This document shows, one piece after another, positions 1 to 7,959 of a DNA stretch of 41,641 bases. This stretch comes from Desulfovibrio sp. (lineage in GTDB: Bacteria > Desulfobacterota > Desulfovibrionia > Desulfovibrionales > Desulfovibrionaceae): contig NZ_WASP01000019.1 in NCBI RefSeq assembly GCF_009712225.1, positions 1-41,641 of the forward strand, given 5' to 3'. The notes under the pieces are model-generated. The model was not told where the DNA came from and made no database searches. It saw nothing but the letters and a program-made list of their open reading frames with translations. How positions within the stretch are numbered: the first letter of the stretch is position 1; each line of letters opens with the position of its first letter. The position numbers and the translations under genes are program-made.

Positions 1-56
1 GGTCGGGGGGGTGGGGCGTATTGACCGTGCCGCATCCCCGGCGCTATTCTGACGGC

Positions 57-1436
57 ATGAGCTCATCCATCGAAAAAGGTCACGGCTGGCTGCTGGTGGC
101 CGTATGCACCTCCCTGTTTTTCATGCCGTTCATGATGGCTGGCGTAAACGCCGTGCTGCCGCCGCTGGGGCAAAGCCTCAACGCCAGTGCGCGTGAGCTG
201 GGCCTTATGGGAGCATTTTACTCCATGGGGCTGGCTGTTTTTCAGCTGGCCAGCGGCAGCATGGGCGATATCTGGGGCTACCGGCGCGTTTTTTTGTGGG
301 GCATTGCCCTGTTTGCCGTGGCGGGGGCCCTGCTGGGCTTTGTTCATTCCGTGCCGTTCTTTTTGCTGCTGCGTTTTGTGCAGGGTGTGGGCGGGGCCAT
401 GTTCAACGCCTGCGGTCTTGCCCTGCTGGCCTCTGCCGCGCCAGAGGGGCGACGCGCCTCATACCTCGGGTATAGCGGGTCTTCCGTTTACGCGGGTATT
501 GCCTGCGGGCCGCCCGTGGCGGGCTTTGTGGCGGGCTGCTTCGGCTGGCAGTGGCTGTTTTGGGGCAGTGCCCTGGCCTCTGTGGCCGTGCTGCTTCTCA
601 TGAAATACCGCGTCAAGCTCGAGTGGCGCATGGCCAAGGGCAAACCCTTTGACTGGAAGGGCTGCCTTGTTTACGCCGTGGCCATGACCTGCCTGACCTT
701 CGGGTCTTCCGAGCTGGCGTCGGCCCCAGCTATGGCTGGCGGTTTGCTGGGGGCCTTTGTGGTTCTGATGATCGTTTTTTGCGCCAAGGAGCTCAAAAGC
801 GATTACCCTCTGCTTGATCTGCGGCTGCTTGCGCGCAACAGGGTCTTTGCCCTGTCATCGCTGGCGGCGTTCATCAATTATACGTCCTTTTTTGGCATAG
901 TATTTTTCTTCAGCCTGTATCTGCAGTATGGGCGCGGCATGACCGTGCAGCAGGCCGGGCTGTTTCTGGCTTTGCAATCTGTGGTGCAGGTCATGACCAC
1001 GCCAGTGGCGGCGCGGCTGTGTGGCAGCATTGATCCGGGGAAGGTCAGCGCCACGGGCATAGCCCTGTGCGGTCTGGGGCTTGTGGTGTGCGGGCTGTTG
1101 CGGGTAGATTCGCCCATGTATGTGCTGGTTTCGGCACAGTGTCTGCTGGGCATGGGCATAAGCCTGTTTGCACTGCCCAACACCTCCATCATTCTTGAAA
1201 GTGCGGGGCGCGACCGCGTGGGACAGGCGGCAGGCCTGACCGGGGCCGTGCGCACTGGTGGGCAACTGTTCAATATGGCTGTGATAACTCTGACGCTGGG
1301 CTTTTACCTTGGCAGCGAACCTGCGGGGGCGCACAATATTGATGCGTTTATGGGGGCCATGCGTGTGGACCTGATAGTTTTTGGCCTGCTCAACATACTG
1401 GCAGTGGGCTGCGCCCTTGCCCGCAATCGTCAATAA
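57..1436 (+). CDS. MFS drug exporter (DHA family)
   Basis: A membrane transporter of about 459 residues, predicted to export drugs or metabolites by proton antiport. The protein is almost wholly hydrophobic and appears to have 12 to 14 membrane segments. Near the N-terminus the loop GSMGDIWGYRR fits MFS motif A, and AGIACGPPVAG fits the antiporter motif C. The N-terminus MSSSIEKGHGW followed by the first membrane helix is the natural start. An alternative TTG at 21 would add a 12-residue polar leader and is less likely. The upstream region is cut by the window edge, so its promoter is not visible. It is separated from the flagellar genes by a weak hairpin and a sigma-28 promoter. The substrate cannot be deduced. 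Confidence 0.85.
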   Translation: MSSSIEKGHGWLLVAVCTSLFFMPFMMAGVNAVLPPLGQSLNASARELGLMGAFYSMGLAVFQLASGSMGDIWGYRRVFLWGIALFAVAGALLGFVHSVPFFLLLRFVQGVGGAMFNACGLALLASAAPEGRRASYLGYSGSSVYAGIACGPPVAGFVAGCFGWQWLFWGSALASVAVLLLMKYRVKLEWRMAKGKPFDWKGCLVYAVAMTCLTFGSSELASAPAMAGGLLGAFVVLMIVFCAKELKSDYPLLDLRLLARNRVFALSSLAAFINYTSFFGIVFFFSLYLQYGRGMTVQQAGLFLALQSVVQVMTTPVAARLCGSIDPGKVSATGIALCGLGLVVCGLLRVDSPMYVLVSAQCLLGMGISLFALPNTSIILESAGRDRVGQAAGLTGAVRTGGQLFNMAVITLTLGFYLGSEPAGAHNIDAFMGAMRVDLIVFGLLNILAVGCALARNRQ

Positions 1437-1445
1437 ACAGGTTTT

Positions 1446-1484
1446 TTCTGCAATGCGCTGATGTTGCAGAATAAAAGCTTTTTG
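1446..1484 (+). terminator. weak terminator-like hairpin after the MFS gene
   Basis: Arms TTCTGCAA (1446-1453) and TTGCAGAA (1464-1471) can pair with a 10-base loop, followed after a few bases by an AT-rich stretch ending in five T. The U-tract is not immediate, so the call is tentative. Confidence 0.35.
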
Positions 1485-1493
1485 GGGCATGTC

Positions 1494-1520
1494 TAAAGTT
1501 TTTTTTGATCCTGCCGAAAA
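1494..1520 (+). promoter_or_regulatory. sigma-28 (FliA) promoter for the flgM operon
   Basis: TAAAGTTT at 1494-1501 and GCCGAAAA at 1513-1520 are separated by exactly 11 bases. The classical sigma-28 consensus is TAAAGTTT-N11-GCCGATAA, so 15 of 16 defined bases match. The predicted start of transcription falls near 1527, just before the ATG at 1543 and after the upstream in-frame ATG at 1489. It therefore decides the start of the next gene and places FlgM under the sigma factor it inhibits. Confidence 0.85.
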
Positions 1521-1542
1521 GAACGGCAGGACGGGAAACACC

Positions 1543-1977
1543 ATGGCCGATGCAACCGCCGCGCAACTGCGCATGATGCTTCAGGGGTATGAACAGCAGC
1601 TGCTGGCAGCCCGACGCCTTGCACGGCTGAGAATGCGACGTAGAATGGCGGCAGGTGATGATCCCAACGATCCCGACCCCGCAACAAGGCGTCACCTGAT
1701 GGTTGAAAAGGTGGCGCGTGAGCTTTACGAAGCACTGCTCTACACTGGCAGCGACAATCCCGTGGTCGAAGACATTCGCCAGGAACTTGGGCGAGAAGTA
1801 GGGCAGGAGGTGCAATTCACCTATCCTCCCGGCGGCAGATTGCGTATTGTGGGCCAGGGGCCAGAAGGCCTTGAGCCCTTGTCTGACGAAACACTGCGTG
1901 CATCGCGCAACGCCCTGTGGCGCGTCACGCGAAAAAAGGTTGACGAAAGCATGCTTGACGAGCCTGAGGCCGGGTAA
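1543..1977 (+). CDS. FlgM-associated conserved protein (DVU0524-type)
   Basis: A 144-residue soluble protein with no known enzymatic motif. The N-terminal half is basic and helical (LARLRMRRRMAAG), followed by an acidic DDPNDPDPATR stretch, a helical region ending in EALLYTGSDNP, and a C-terminal half with a short beta pattern (VQFTYPPGGRLRIV). I recall it as the Desulfovibrio family named for DVU0524 and described as FlgM-associated; that is memory, not a search result. The start at 1543 is chosen because the sigma-28 promoter lies at 1494-1520, so an ATG at 1489 would be upstream of transcription. An AGGA sits 11 bases before the ATG. flgM follows 32 bases later, so the two are probably co-transcribed and may act together on FliA. 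Molecular function unknown. Confidence 0.75.
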   Translation: MADATAAQLRMMLQGYEQQLLAARRLARLRMRRRMAAGDDPNDPDPATRRHLMVEKVARELYEALLYTGSDNPVVEDIRQELGREVGQEVQFTYPPGGRLRIVGQGPEGLEPLSDETLRASRNALWRVTRKKVDESMLDEPEAG

Positions 1978-2009
1978 CCGGATGGCAGGCGACGCAGGCG
2001 GAGAGCACT

Positions 2010-2324
2010 ATGGAAATTCAGGGAAAGATCAATAATTTTCTCGATCCTTACGGTACGGCATCGAGTCTTGACAAAAGCGGCGAAGCCAAGCTGAAGAACC
2101 GGGCCAGCTCCACCACCTCTGATGCTGCGCAGGGGGACACTGTAAGTGTATCGCAAGATGCACTGCTGTTGACCGAAGCTCGCCGCACGGCCCAGAACAC
2201 GCCTGACGTGCGGGCCGAAAAGGTGGAGGCCCTGCGCATTCAGGTTTCTAACGGAACCTACAAACCTGACAGCAAGCTTATAGCCGCCAACCTTGTGCGC
2301 GAAGAACCGGGCCTGTTCCGGTAG
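2010..2324 (+). CDS. flgM: anti-sigma-28 factor FlgM
   Basis: A 104-residue protein that should bind and inhibit FliA until the hook-basal body is complete, after which FlgM is secreted and flagellin genes are expressed. The C-terminal part, RAEKVEALRIQVSNGTYKPD followed by SKLIAANLV, is the FlgM core helix pair. The N-terminal half is polar and Ser/Thr/Asp-rich (KNRASSTTSDAAQGDTVSVS), as expected for the unfolded secreted half. It is second in a two-gene unit behind a sigma-28 promoter, giving negative feedback, and is followed by a strong terminator at 2348-2384. Confidence 0.92.
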   Translation: MEIQGKINNFLDPYGTASSLDKSGEAKLKNRASSTTSDAAQGDTVSVSQDALLLTEARRTAQNTPDVRAEKVEALRIQVSNGTYKPDSKLIAANLVREEPGLFR

Positions 2325-2347
2325 CGCCGGGCTGACATAAACATGCC

Positions 2348-2384
2348 GAGCGGTCATGGGTAATTCCATGACCGCTCTTTTTTT
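2348..2384 (+). terminator. Rho-independent terminator after flgM
   Basis: A perfect 12-base-pair stem (GAGCGGTCATGG at 2348-2359 with CCATGACCGCTC at 2366-2377) is followed by seven T. It cleanly separates flgM from flgI. Confidence 0.93.
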
Positions 2385-2399
2385 ATGCCTTCAGCCTGG

Positions 2400-2415
2400 G
2401 GGCGCGGCAGTTGCC
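2400..2415 (+). promoter_or_regulatory. candidate sigma-54 promoter for flgI-flgJ
   Basis: GG (2401-2402), ten bases, then GC (2413-2414). In context GGCGCG-N4-TTGC matches the -24/-12 consensus GGCACG-N4-TTGC with one change. It sits directly after the flgM terminator and about 100 bases before flgI, where a rod/ring gene promoter is expected. The base before GG is G, not the preferred T. Confidence 0.55.
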
Positions 2416-2515
2416 CATACAGCGGCGCACCAAATGGCGGCACGGCGCCGAAAAACAGTTCGGCATGCTTTCTGCAATCTCCTCTGTGCCGGTATTCCGG
2501 CAAGGAGTCTGCGCC

Positions 2516-3628
2516 ATGAAATTGACGATACTGCGCCATCCCATCTTCTGGATTACCACCGCCGCACTGCTGGTTTGCTGGGCCCTGCCCGCGCAGGCCG
2601 TGCGCATCAAGGATATCGCCACGTTTTCGGGCGTGCGCGACAACCAGCTCATCGGGTATGGGCTGGTTGTGGGCCTGGGGGGAACCGGCGACAAGAAGGA
2701 CTCCGTCTTTACCCTGAGCTCCATGAAAAACATGATGGACCGCATGGGCGTTGGCGTAGACGCCTCGGCCCTGAAGATCAAGAACGTGGCCTCGGTCATG
2801 GTAACAGCCCGCATGCCTGTTTCGGCCAAGCCGGGCACACGGCTCGACGTAACGGTCTCTTCCGTGGGCGACGCCTCGTCCCTCTTGGGTGGCGTGCTGC
2901 TGCAAACCGCCCTCAAGGGCGTGGATGGCAAGGTATACTCCCTGGCGCAGGGCGCGTTGACTGTTGGCGGTTTTTCCGCATCGGGCAAGGCGGCCAGCAC
3001 CACCAAGAACATCACCACCGTCGGCATCATTCCCGGCGGCGGCATTGTTGAAAGGGGCATTCCCTTTGAGTTCAACCAGCAGGACAAGCTCACGCTCAAC
3101 CTGCGCGTGGGCGATTTTTCCACGGCGCAGCAGATTGCGGAACGCCTGAACGGTGCCATGGGCGGGCGTTATGCCCGTGCCGTGGATGCCACCAGCGTGA
3201 CCATGGACGTGCCGCCGCAGTACCGCAACAACCTCGTGCCGCTCATGGCCTCGGTGGAAAACCTTGATGTGAGCCCCGATACCGCCGCAAAGGTGGTGGT
3301 GGACGAAAAGACCGGTACGGTTGTGCTTGGGCGCGATGTGCGCATTTCGCGCGCGGCGGTGGCCCACGGCAACCTGCAGATAACAGTGCAGGAAAGCGAG
3401 CAGGTTTCGCAGCCCGGCCCCTTCTCGCAGGGGCAGACCGTGGTAACCCCGCAGACAGAAACAAACGTGCGCGAAGAAGCGCGCCACCTCATGATGGTGG
3501 AAGGCGCAACCCTTCAGGAACTGGTGGACGGCCTCAACGCCATCGGGGCAACCCCCCGCGACCTCATATCCATTTTGCGGACCATGCAGGCTTCGGGTTC
3601 ATTGCACGCGGATCTGGAGGTAATCTAA
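2516..3628 (+). CDS. flgI: flagellar P-ring protein FlgI
   Basis: A 370-residue periplasmic protein forming the P-ring around the flagellar rod in the peptidoglycan. The start at 2516 is supported by AAGGAG nine bases upstream and by the signal peptide: MKLTILRH, a hydrophobic stretch, then [11 protein letters not shown] with cleavage expected after AQA. An in-frame start at 2411 would overlap the candidate sigma-54 promoter and add 35 non-signal residues. Family hallmarks include [26 protein letters not shown] near the mature N-terminus, the [13 protein letters not shown] segment, and a C-terminus [31 protein letters not shown]. The usual partners flgA and flgH are not upstream; flgJ follows directly. 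Confidence 0.96.
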   Translation: MKLTILRHPIFWITTAALLVCWALPAQAVRIKDIATFSGVRDNQLIGYGLVVGLGGTGDKKDSVFTLSSMKNMMDRMGVGVDASALKIKNVASVMVTARMPVSAKPGTRLDVTVSSVGDASSLLGGVLLQTALKGVDGKVYSLAQGALTVGGFSASGKAASTTKNITTVGIIPGGGIVERGIPFEFNQQDKLTLNLRVGDFSTAQQIAERLNGAMGGRYARAVDATSVTMDVPPQYRNNLVPLMASVENLDVSPDTAAKVVVDEKTGTVVLGRDVRISRAAVAHGNLQITVQESEQVSQPGPFSQGQTVVTPQTETNVREEARHLMMVEGATLQELVDGLNAIGATPRDLISILRTMQASGSLHADLEVI

Positions 3629-5182
3629 ATGACCACGCCCATGTCAACCGCGCTTATTCCTCCTGAGGCCGGAGCGGGAGAAATTGCCCGCAACGAAATG
3701 CAGTCGCGCCTGGCGGGCCTTGGCAGCCTGGGCAGCAAAAAGATGGACCCCGCGCAAAAAGAAAAGAAACTGCGCGAATCGTGCGAGGGGTTTGAATCCA
3801 TATTTATCCAGAAAATGTGGGAAGAAATGCGCAAAACCCTGCCCAAATCCACCTTGCTGCACGGCAAGGAGGAGCAGTTCTGGCAGGGTATGTACGATCA
3901 GGAACTGGCCAAAAAAATGACATCGGCTGGCGGTATTGGTCTGGCCGACATGATGTACGCCCAACTTTCGCGAGGGCTGGTTTCTGCCAGCCGAACCACA
4001 GCAACAGACGCCTCGGGCATGAGCCAGCCAGCCTTTACGCCCGAAGCCGCGCCCATGCTCACGCGTACCAACTCGCCCGAAGGCGACTACGAAGGCGGTT
4101 CCGCCTCCTCTGACGGCCACAGGCGCGCGTCCGGTCAGGCGGCATCGATTTATGGCGGCGTTCTGCCCACTCAGGATGCGGGGCACGTGGCCAACGGCTC
4201 TGCGGCAGCCGGCACCCTCACCGGAGATCAGGCATCTGCCGATGGGCAGAATCCCGAAGAAGCCGCCCGTCTTGCCCAGCAGGCCATGCAGGCATCTGCA
4301 CAGCCAGAGCGGCACAAGGTCGTGCGCACTTCCAATGTTCCCAACATGAATTCCGGTCTCAATCTGGCCCGCATGGCGCAGTTTGAGGCGGGCAGCAAGC
4401 TTGGGGCCAATACCGTGCGACCGTCCATGCAACAGATGATGGGCATGGCTCAGCCCCAGAACCGTGTTCAGCAGCCCGGAGCAGTCTCCGGGCAATCTGC
4501 TGGCGGCGCGGGCATGGAGCAGGGATTTGCGCCCATGGAAATGCCCAACATGGATATTCCCCCGCTCACAGCCAGTGCTTTTGAAACGCAGGCTGGTGGG
4601 CAGCCCGCGCAAGCTGGCACACAGGCGTCCATGCAGGCCGCAATGCGCCCCGCGCAAGGGCAGCCCGGTCAGTTGCAGCCGCCGCAGCAGCCGCAGAAAG
4701 TACGCTTTACCACCAACGTGCCGCCCGCAGGCCGCGGCGGCAAGCAGGGGCTTATCCGTACACTGAATACTGATGGTTCTGGCCCCAATAGCCATGCTGG
4801 CGCGGGCATTGCTGCCTATCACGCCCAGCAGGCCCAACAGGGGCAGCCCGGCGGCATGCAGCCTGCGCAGGCGGCTCAGGCTGGCGGTGCACAGCCAGCG
4901 GCTCAGGTCAGCCCGCTGCCTATGGGGCCAGCAGGTTCTCCAGCGGCCATGGGAGTGAACCCGTCCTCGGCTCCGGCTGCCAGCCCGGTGATTACCACGG
5001 GCACGCCAATGCCAGCCCAGGGTGGAACGCCTGCCACTGCGCCGGGCATGGTCAGCCCCGTGCCACTCACCGGTGGACAGATATCGGTGCGGCAGAGCGG
5101 CAAGAATGCGGACAGCCGCAACGCGACCGCATCGGGAATACCGCCGCTTACAGCAACCGACGTGTACGGTGGCAGACAGTAG
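3629..5182 (+). CDS. flgJ: FlgJ-like rod-binding protein with long disordered tail
   Basis: A 517-residue protein whose first ~125 residues are the FlgJ rod-binding/capping domain: LRESCEGFESIFIQKMWEEMRKT, then GKEEQFWQGMYDQELAKKM, then GGIGLADMMYAQL. In E. coli this domain is followed by a muramidase; here no glycosidase or peptidase is present. Residues ~125-500 are instead very rich in Ala, Gln, Pro, Gly and Met and look disordered. Short motifs recur: KVVRTSNVP (230-238) and KVRFTTNVP (357-365), and IPPLTA at 310-315 and 504-509. The start codon directly follows the flgI stop, with GGAGG about nine bases before it. Peptidoglycan opening for rod growth must come from another protein. The tail's role is unknown. 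Confidence 0.85.
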   Translation: MTTPMSTALIPPEAGAGEIARNEMQSRLAGLGSLGSKKMDPAQKEKKLRESCEGFESIFIQKMWEEMRKTLPKSTLLHGKEEQFWQGMYDQELAKKMTSAGGIGLADMMYAQLSRGLVSASRTTATDASGMSQPAFTPEAAPMLTRTNSPEGDYEGGSASSDGHRRASGQAASIYGGVLPTQDAGHVANGSAAAGTLTGDQASADGQNPEEAARLAQQAMQASAQPERHKVVRTSNVPNMNSGLNLARMAQFEAGSKLGANTVRPSMQQMMGMAQPQNRVQQPGAVSGQSAGGAGMEQGFAPMEMPNMDIPPLTASAFETQAGGQPAQAGTQASMQAAMRPAQGQPGQLQPPQQPQKVRFTTNVPPAGRGGKQGLIRTLNTDGSGPNSHAGAGIAAYHAQQAQQGQPGGMQPAQAAQAGGAQPAAQVSPLPMGPAGSPAAMGVNPSSAPAASPVITTGTPMPAQGGTPATAPGMVSPVPLTGGQISVRQSGKNADSRNATASGIPPLTATDVYGGRQ

Positions 5183-5212
5183 CTGACAGCGGGTCTCTGC
5201 ACGTAGTTCCGC

Positions 5213-5235
5213 AGCCCTGCAGTGTCGGGCTTTTT
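5213..5235 (+). terminator. weak terminator after flgJ
   Basis: AGCCC (5213-5217) pairs with GGGCT (5227-5231) and runs into five T. The stem is short, so read-through into flgN is likely. Confidence 0.35.
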
Positions 5236-5267
5236 GCGCCAGTGCCGCGCATAGGGAATAATTTTTC

Positions 5268-5284
5268 AGGCACGAAATTTGCTT
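5268..5284 (+). promoter_or_regulatory. sigma-54 promoter for flgN-flgK-flgL
   Basis: GGCACG-AAAT-TTGCT, with GG at 5269-5270 and GC at 5281-5282, fits the -24/-12 consensus TGGCACG-N4-TTGCW at all core positions except the base before GG (A instead of T). It lies in the 186-base gap between flgJ and flgN, about 85 bases before the flgN ATG. It predicts RpoN and an enhancer-binding protein; no such protein is encoded in this window. Confidence 0.85.
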
Positions 5285-5368
5285 GAATTGGGGCGGGGCG
5301 GCAGTTTCTGCATCCCCGCCGGGCCGCATAAATGCGCGGTTGGGAGCAAAAGTTCCTTGGAGGCACAC

Positions 5369-5833
5369 ATGCAAAACATCATTCATGAATCGCTTTCGCG
5401 TCAGGATAAGGCCCTGTGCCTGTTGCGCGATCTTCTTGAAGAAGAATACAGCAGCCTTCTCAGCCGCGATACAGATACCGTGGTGTCTCTGGAATTTTCC
5501 ATTCAGGAACTGATCCGCCATCTGGCGGTTGAAAAGACCTTTGTCATCAAGCTGCTTGGTGGCATGCGCGTGGCGGAATATGCTGGCGTGCTCCCCGAAG
5601 ATCTTGGGGCGGCCATGCTGGCGACCTTGCGCAGCATAGATACGAGCGAGCAGAGCGTGGCGCGGCAGGCCTCGCGCAATACCACGCTTTCGCTGGCCCT
5701 GCTTGACCAGAGCAGTCGCACCCTTCAGGCCCTTACAAGTCAGGCCATGCCGCCCAAGGCGGAAACCTACGGCCGCCGTGGCGGCATGCGCACCCAGCAT
5801 CCCCAGGCAGCGCTGATCTCCGGGAGGCTGTAG
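5369..5833 (+). CDS. flgN: flagellar chaperone FlgN
   Basis: A 154-residue, mostly helical protein expected to hold FlgK and FlgL in the cytoplasm before export. The order flgN-flgK-flgL is the standard context. The sequence has the FlgN pattern: an N-terminal amphipathic helix (SRQDKALCLLRDLLEEEYSSLLSRD), a central EFSIQELIRHLAVEKTFVI helix, and a C-terminal helix (LALLDQSSRTLQALTSQ) before a basic tail. The start at 5369 is preceded by GGAGG six bases away; an earlier in-frame start at 5279 would lie inside the sigma-54 promoter. flgK begins two bases after its stop, so translation is probably coupled. Confidence 0.85.
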   Translation: MQNIIHESLSRQDKALCLLRDLLEEEYSSLLSRDTDTVVSLEFSIQELIRHLAVEKTFVIKLLGGMRVAEYAGVLPEDLGAAMLATLRSIDTSEQSVARQASRNTTLSLALLDQSSRTLQALTSQAMPPKAETYGRRGGMRTQHPQAALISGRL

Positions 5834-5835
5834 TC

Positions 5836-7950
5836 ATGCTCAGCGGTCTTTTTAATGTAGGGCAAACCGCCCTCAACGCCGCGCAAGCCTGGATTTCGGT
5901 CACTGGCAGCAATATCGCCAATGCCGATACCGAAGGCTACACCCGCCGGTATGTGGATCAGCGCGATGCGGGAACCCTCACCACCAAACCGGGCGGCGAG
6001 GGGCTGGGCGTTAACGCGCAGCAGATTCTGCGCTATTTCAACTCTTTTCTCGAAAGTTCCTACGTGACCCAGTCGAGCAATTCCTCGCGCTGGAGCGAGC
6101 AGGAAAACATCATGGGTTCGGTTGAAAGCCTGTTCAACGAGGCAAACCGTACAGGCGTAAGCGCCGCCATGAACAAATTTTTCACTGCCTGGAAGGATCT
6201 TGCCCAGCGCCCCGGCGACACTGCATCGCGTGAATCTCTGCTTTCGTATGCCGACAACCTCAGCGACATGCTTGGCAGCACGTCTGACAGCGTAAAGGCT
6301 CTGCAAAGCCAGATGGACGTGTCCATCGGGCAGGGGGTGGACCGCGTAAACGAGCTGGCCAAGAGCATTGCCTCGCTCAACAAGCAGATCAACGCCAATA
6401 CCATTGACGGTGTCAGCAACCCCAATGCCCTGCTCGACCAGCGTGACATGCTCGTGCGCGAGATGGCCACCTACGTCAACGTTTCCACTGTGGACAAGGG
6501 CAACGGCGACTTTACGGTTTCGCTGGCCACCGGGCAGCCCCTTGTGCAGGGTATTAACACCAATTCGCTCGAAGTTCTCTCGGCCCGTGCAGAAAACCGG
6601 CTCTCCGTAGGTTCGTCCTACGGGGGCAAGGTGCAGTTTGATGGCTCCGACAGCCACGAATACACGGTCGAGATTCTTTCGGGTGGCAATGCTGTTGCTG
6701 CTGGTACCAGCGGCAACCCCACGTTTCGGGTTTCGCTCGATGGCGGCAAGACCTGGCTGCGCGACGAAAACGGCGCTGAACTGCATTACGAGATAAGCTC
6801 CAACGGTACCACCGTTGATCCGGTGCAGGTAAAGAACCTCAAGATTTCCTTCAGCTCTCTCAGCAATTTTACGGCTGGCGACAAGTTCGACATCATGCCC
6901 AAAACCGGGCTCTACTGGAACGAACCCACCCGTGGCCCGCAGAATGTTACGCCGCAGACCTTTTTTGACGGCACGGAAAACCAGAGCCGTGTGTCTGGCG
7001 GCAAGCTGACCACCTATTTCAGCATTCGCGACGACAACTGCGGCCGGTATATGGACGAGCTGGATGCCACGGCCAAGTCGCTTATCTGGGAAGTGAACCG
7101 CATCCACAGCCAGGGCGCGGGAACCTCGCTGCTCGACTACGCACAGGGTCAGCAGACTGTGCTCAATACCACCGTGCCCCTGGGTTCTGCCCAGACAGTT
7201 CTGCCCGATTCCGGCAAGATTCAGGCAGGCAACGTCAATTTCTACTTTTACGACAAGACCACGGGCAACTATGTATCATCTGGTCAGCTGGATTTTGACA
7301 CAGCCACCGCTGGCGTGCAGAACTTTGACCCCACGGTGCATTCACTGGACGATGTGGCCGCCGCCATCAACAATACGTTTCCCACCCAGCTCGCCGCCAC
7401 CATTCAGGACGGCAAGCTGGTGATAAGCTCGGCTGCGGGCAGCAACCTGCAGTTTGCCCTGGGTACGGACAGCACCGGCATGATGGCGGCCCTTGGGGTA
7501 AACACGTTTTTTACCGGCACGGACGCCAGCACCATAGCTGTGAACAGCCAGCTGCACGGCAATGTGAACTACATCGCGGCGGGGCAGGTAAACGGTCAGC
7601 AGCAGGTCAACAAGGGTGACAATGTCAATGCCTCGGCCATTGGCAAGCTGGCCGACACCAACGTGACCATCTCCACGGTGTGGAAAACCACCACCAACCA
7701 GACCATGGCGCAGTACTACGCCAGCCTTGTTACCACGGTTGGCGCAGACACCCGTCTGGCAAAAACCAACTCTGAGTATCACAAAACGCTCACCAGCGAT
7801 CTTGATACGCAGGTAAGCTCTGCCTCCGGGGTAAACCTGGACGAAGAAATGGCCAACCTCATAAAATTTCAGCACTCCTACACGGCAGCGGCCAAACTTA
7901 TCACCACCGCCGACCAGATGCTGCAAACCCTTCTTGGGCTTAAGCAATAG
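5836..7950 (+). CDS. flgK: hook-associated protein 1 FlgK
   Basis: A 704-residue extracellular protein forming the first hook-filament junction ring. The N-terminus (LFNVGQTALNAAQAWISVTGSNIANADTEGYTRR) is the D0 rod-type helix with the SNIANADTEGYTRR hallmark. The C-terminus (SASGVNLDEEMANLIKFQHSYTAAAKLITTADQMLQTLLGLKQ) is the matching D0 helix. It is longer than the 547 residues of the enterobacterial protein; the extra length is in the central surface domain. There residues 300-307 read SLDGGKTW, a perfect Asp-box (SxDxGxTW), followed by about 60 residues ending FTAGDKFDIMP. A similar module occurs twice in FlgL. It is preceded directly by flgN and followed nine bases on by flgL. Confidence 0.96.
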   Translation: MLSGLFNVGQTALNAAQAWISVTGSNIANADTEGYTRRYVDQRDAGTLTTKPGGEGLGVNAQQILRYFNSFLESSYVTQSSNSSRWSEQENIMGSVESLFNEANRTGVSAAMNKFFTAWKDLAQRPGDTASRESLLSYADNLSDMLGSTSDSVKALQSQMDVSIGQGVDRVNELAKSIASLNKQINANTIDGVSNPNALLDQRDMLVREMATYVNVSTVDKGNGDFTVSLATGQPLVQGINTNSLEVLSARAENRLSVGSSYGGKVQFDGSDSHEYTVEILSGGNAVAAGTSGNPTFRVSLDGGKTWLRDENGAELHYEISSNGTTVDPVQVKNLKISFSSLSNFTAGDKFDIMPKTGLYWNEPTRGPQNVTPQTFFDGTENQSRVSGGKLTTYFSIRDDNCGRYMDELDATAKSLIWEVNRIHSQGAGTSLLDYAQGQQTVLNTTVPLGSAQTVLPDSGKIQAGNVNFYFYDKTTGNYVSSGQLDFDTATAGVQNFDPTVHSLDDVAAAINNTFPTQLAATIQDGKLVISSAAGSNLQFALGTDSTGMMAALGVNTFFTGTDASTIAVNSQLHGNVNYIAAGQVNGQQQVNKGDNVNASAIGKLADTNVTISTVWKTTTNQTMAQYYASLVTTVGADTRLAKTNSEYHKTLTSDLDTQVSSASGVNLDEEMANLIKFQHSYTAAAKLITTADQMLQTLLGLKQ

Positions 7951-7959
7951 GAGACGATT

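Noticed and set aside
1510..1530. CCTGCCG/CGGCAGG stem next to a T run
   Set aside because: The T run precedes the stem on the plus strand, so it is not a terminator; it overlaps the sigma-28 -10 box instead.
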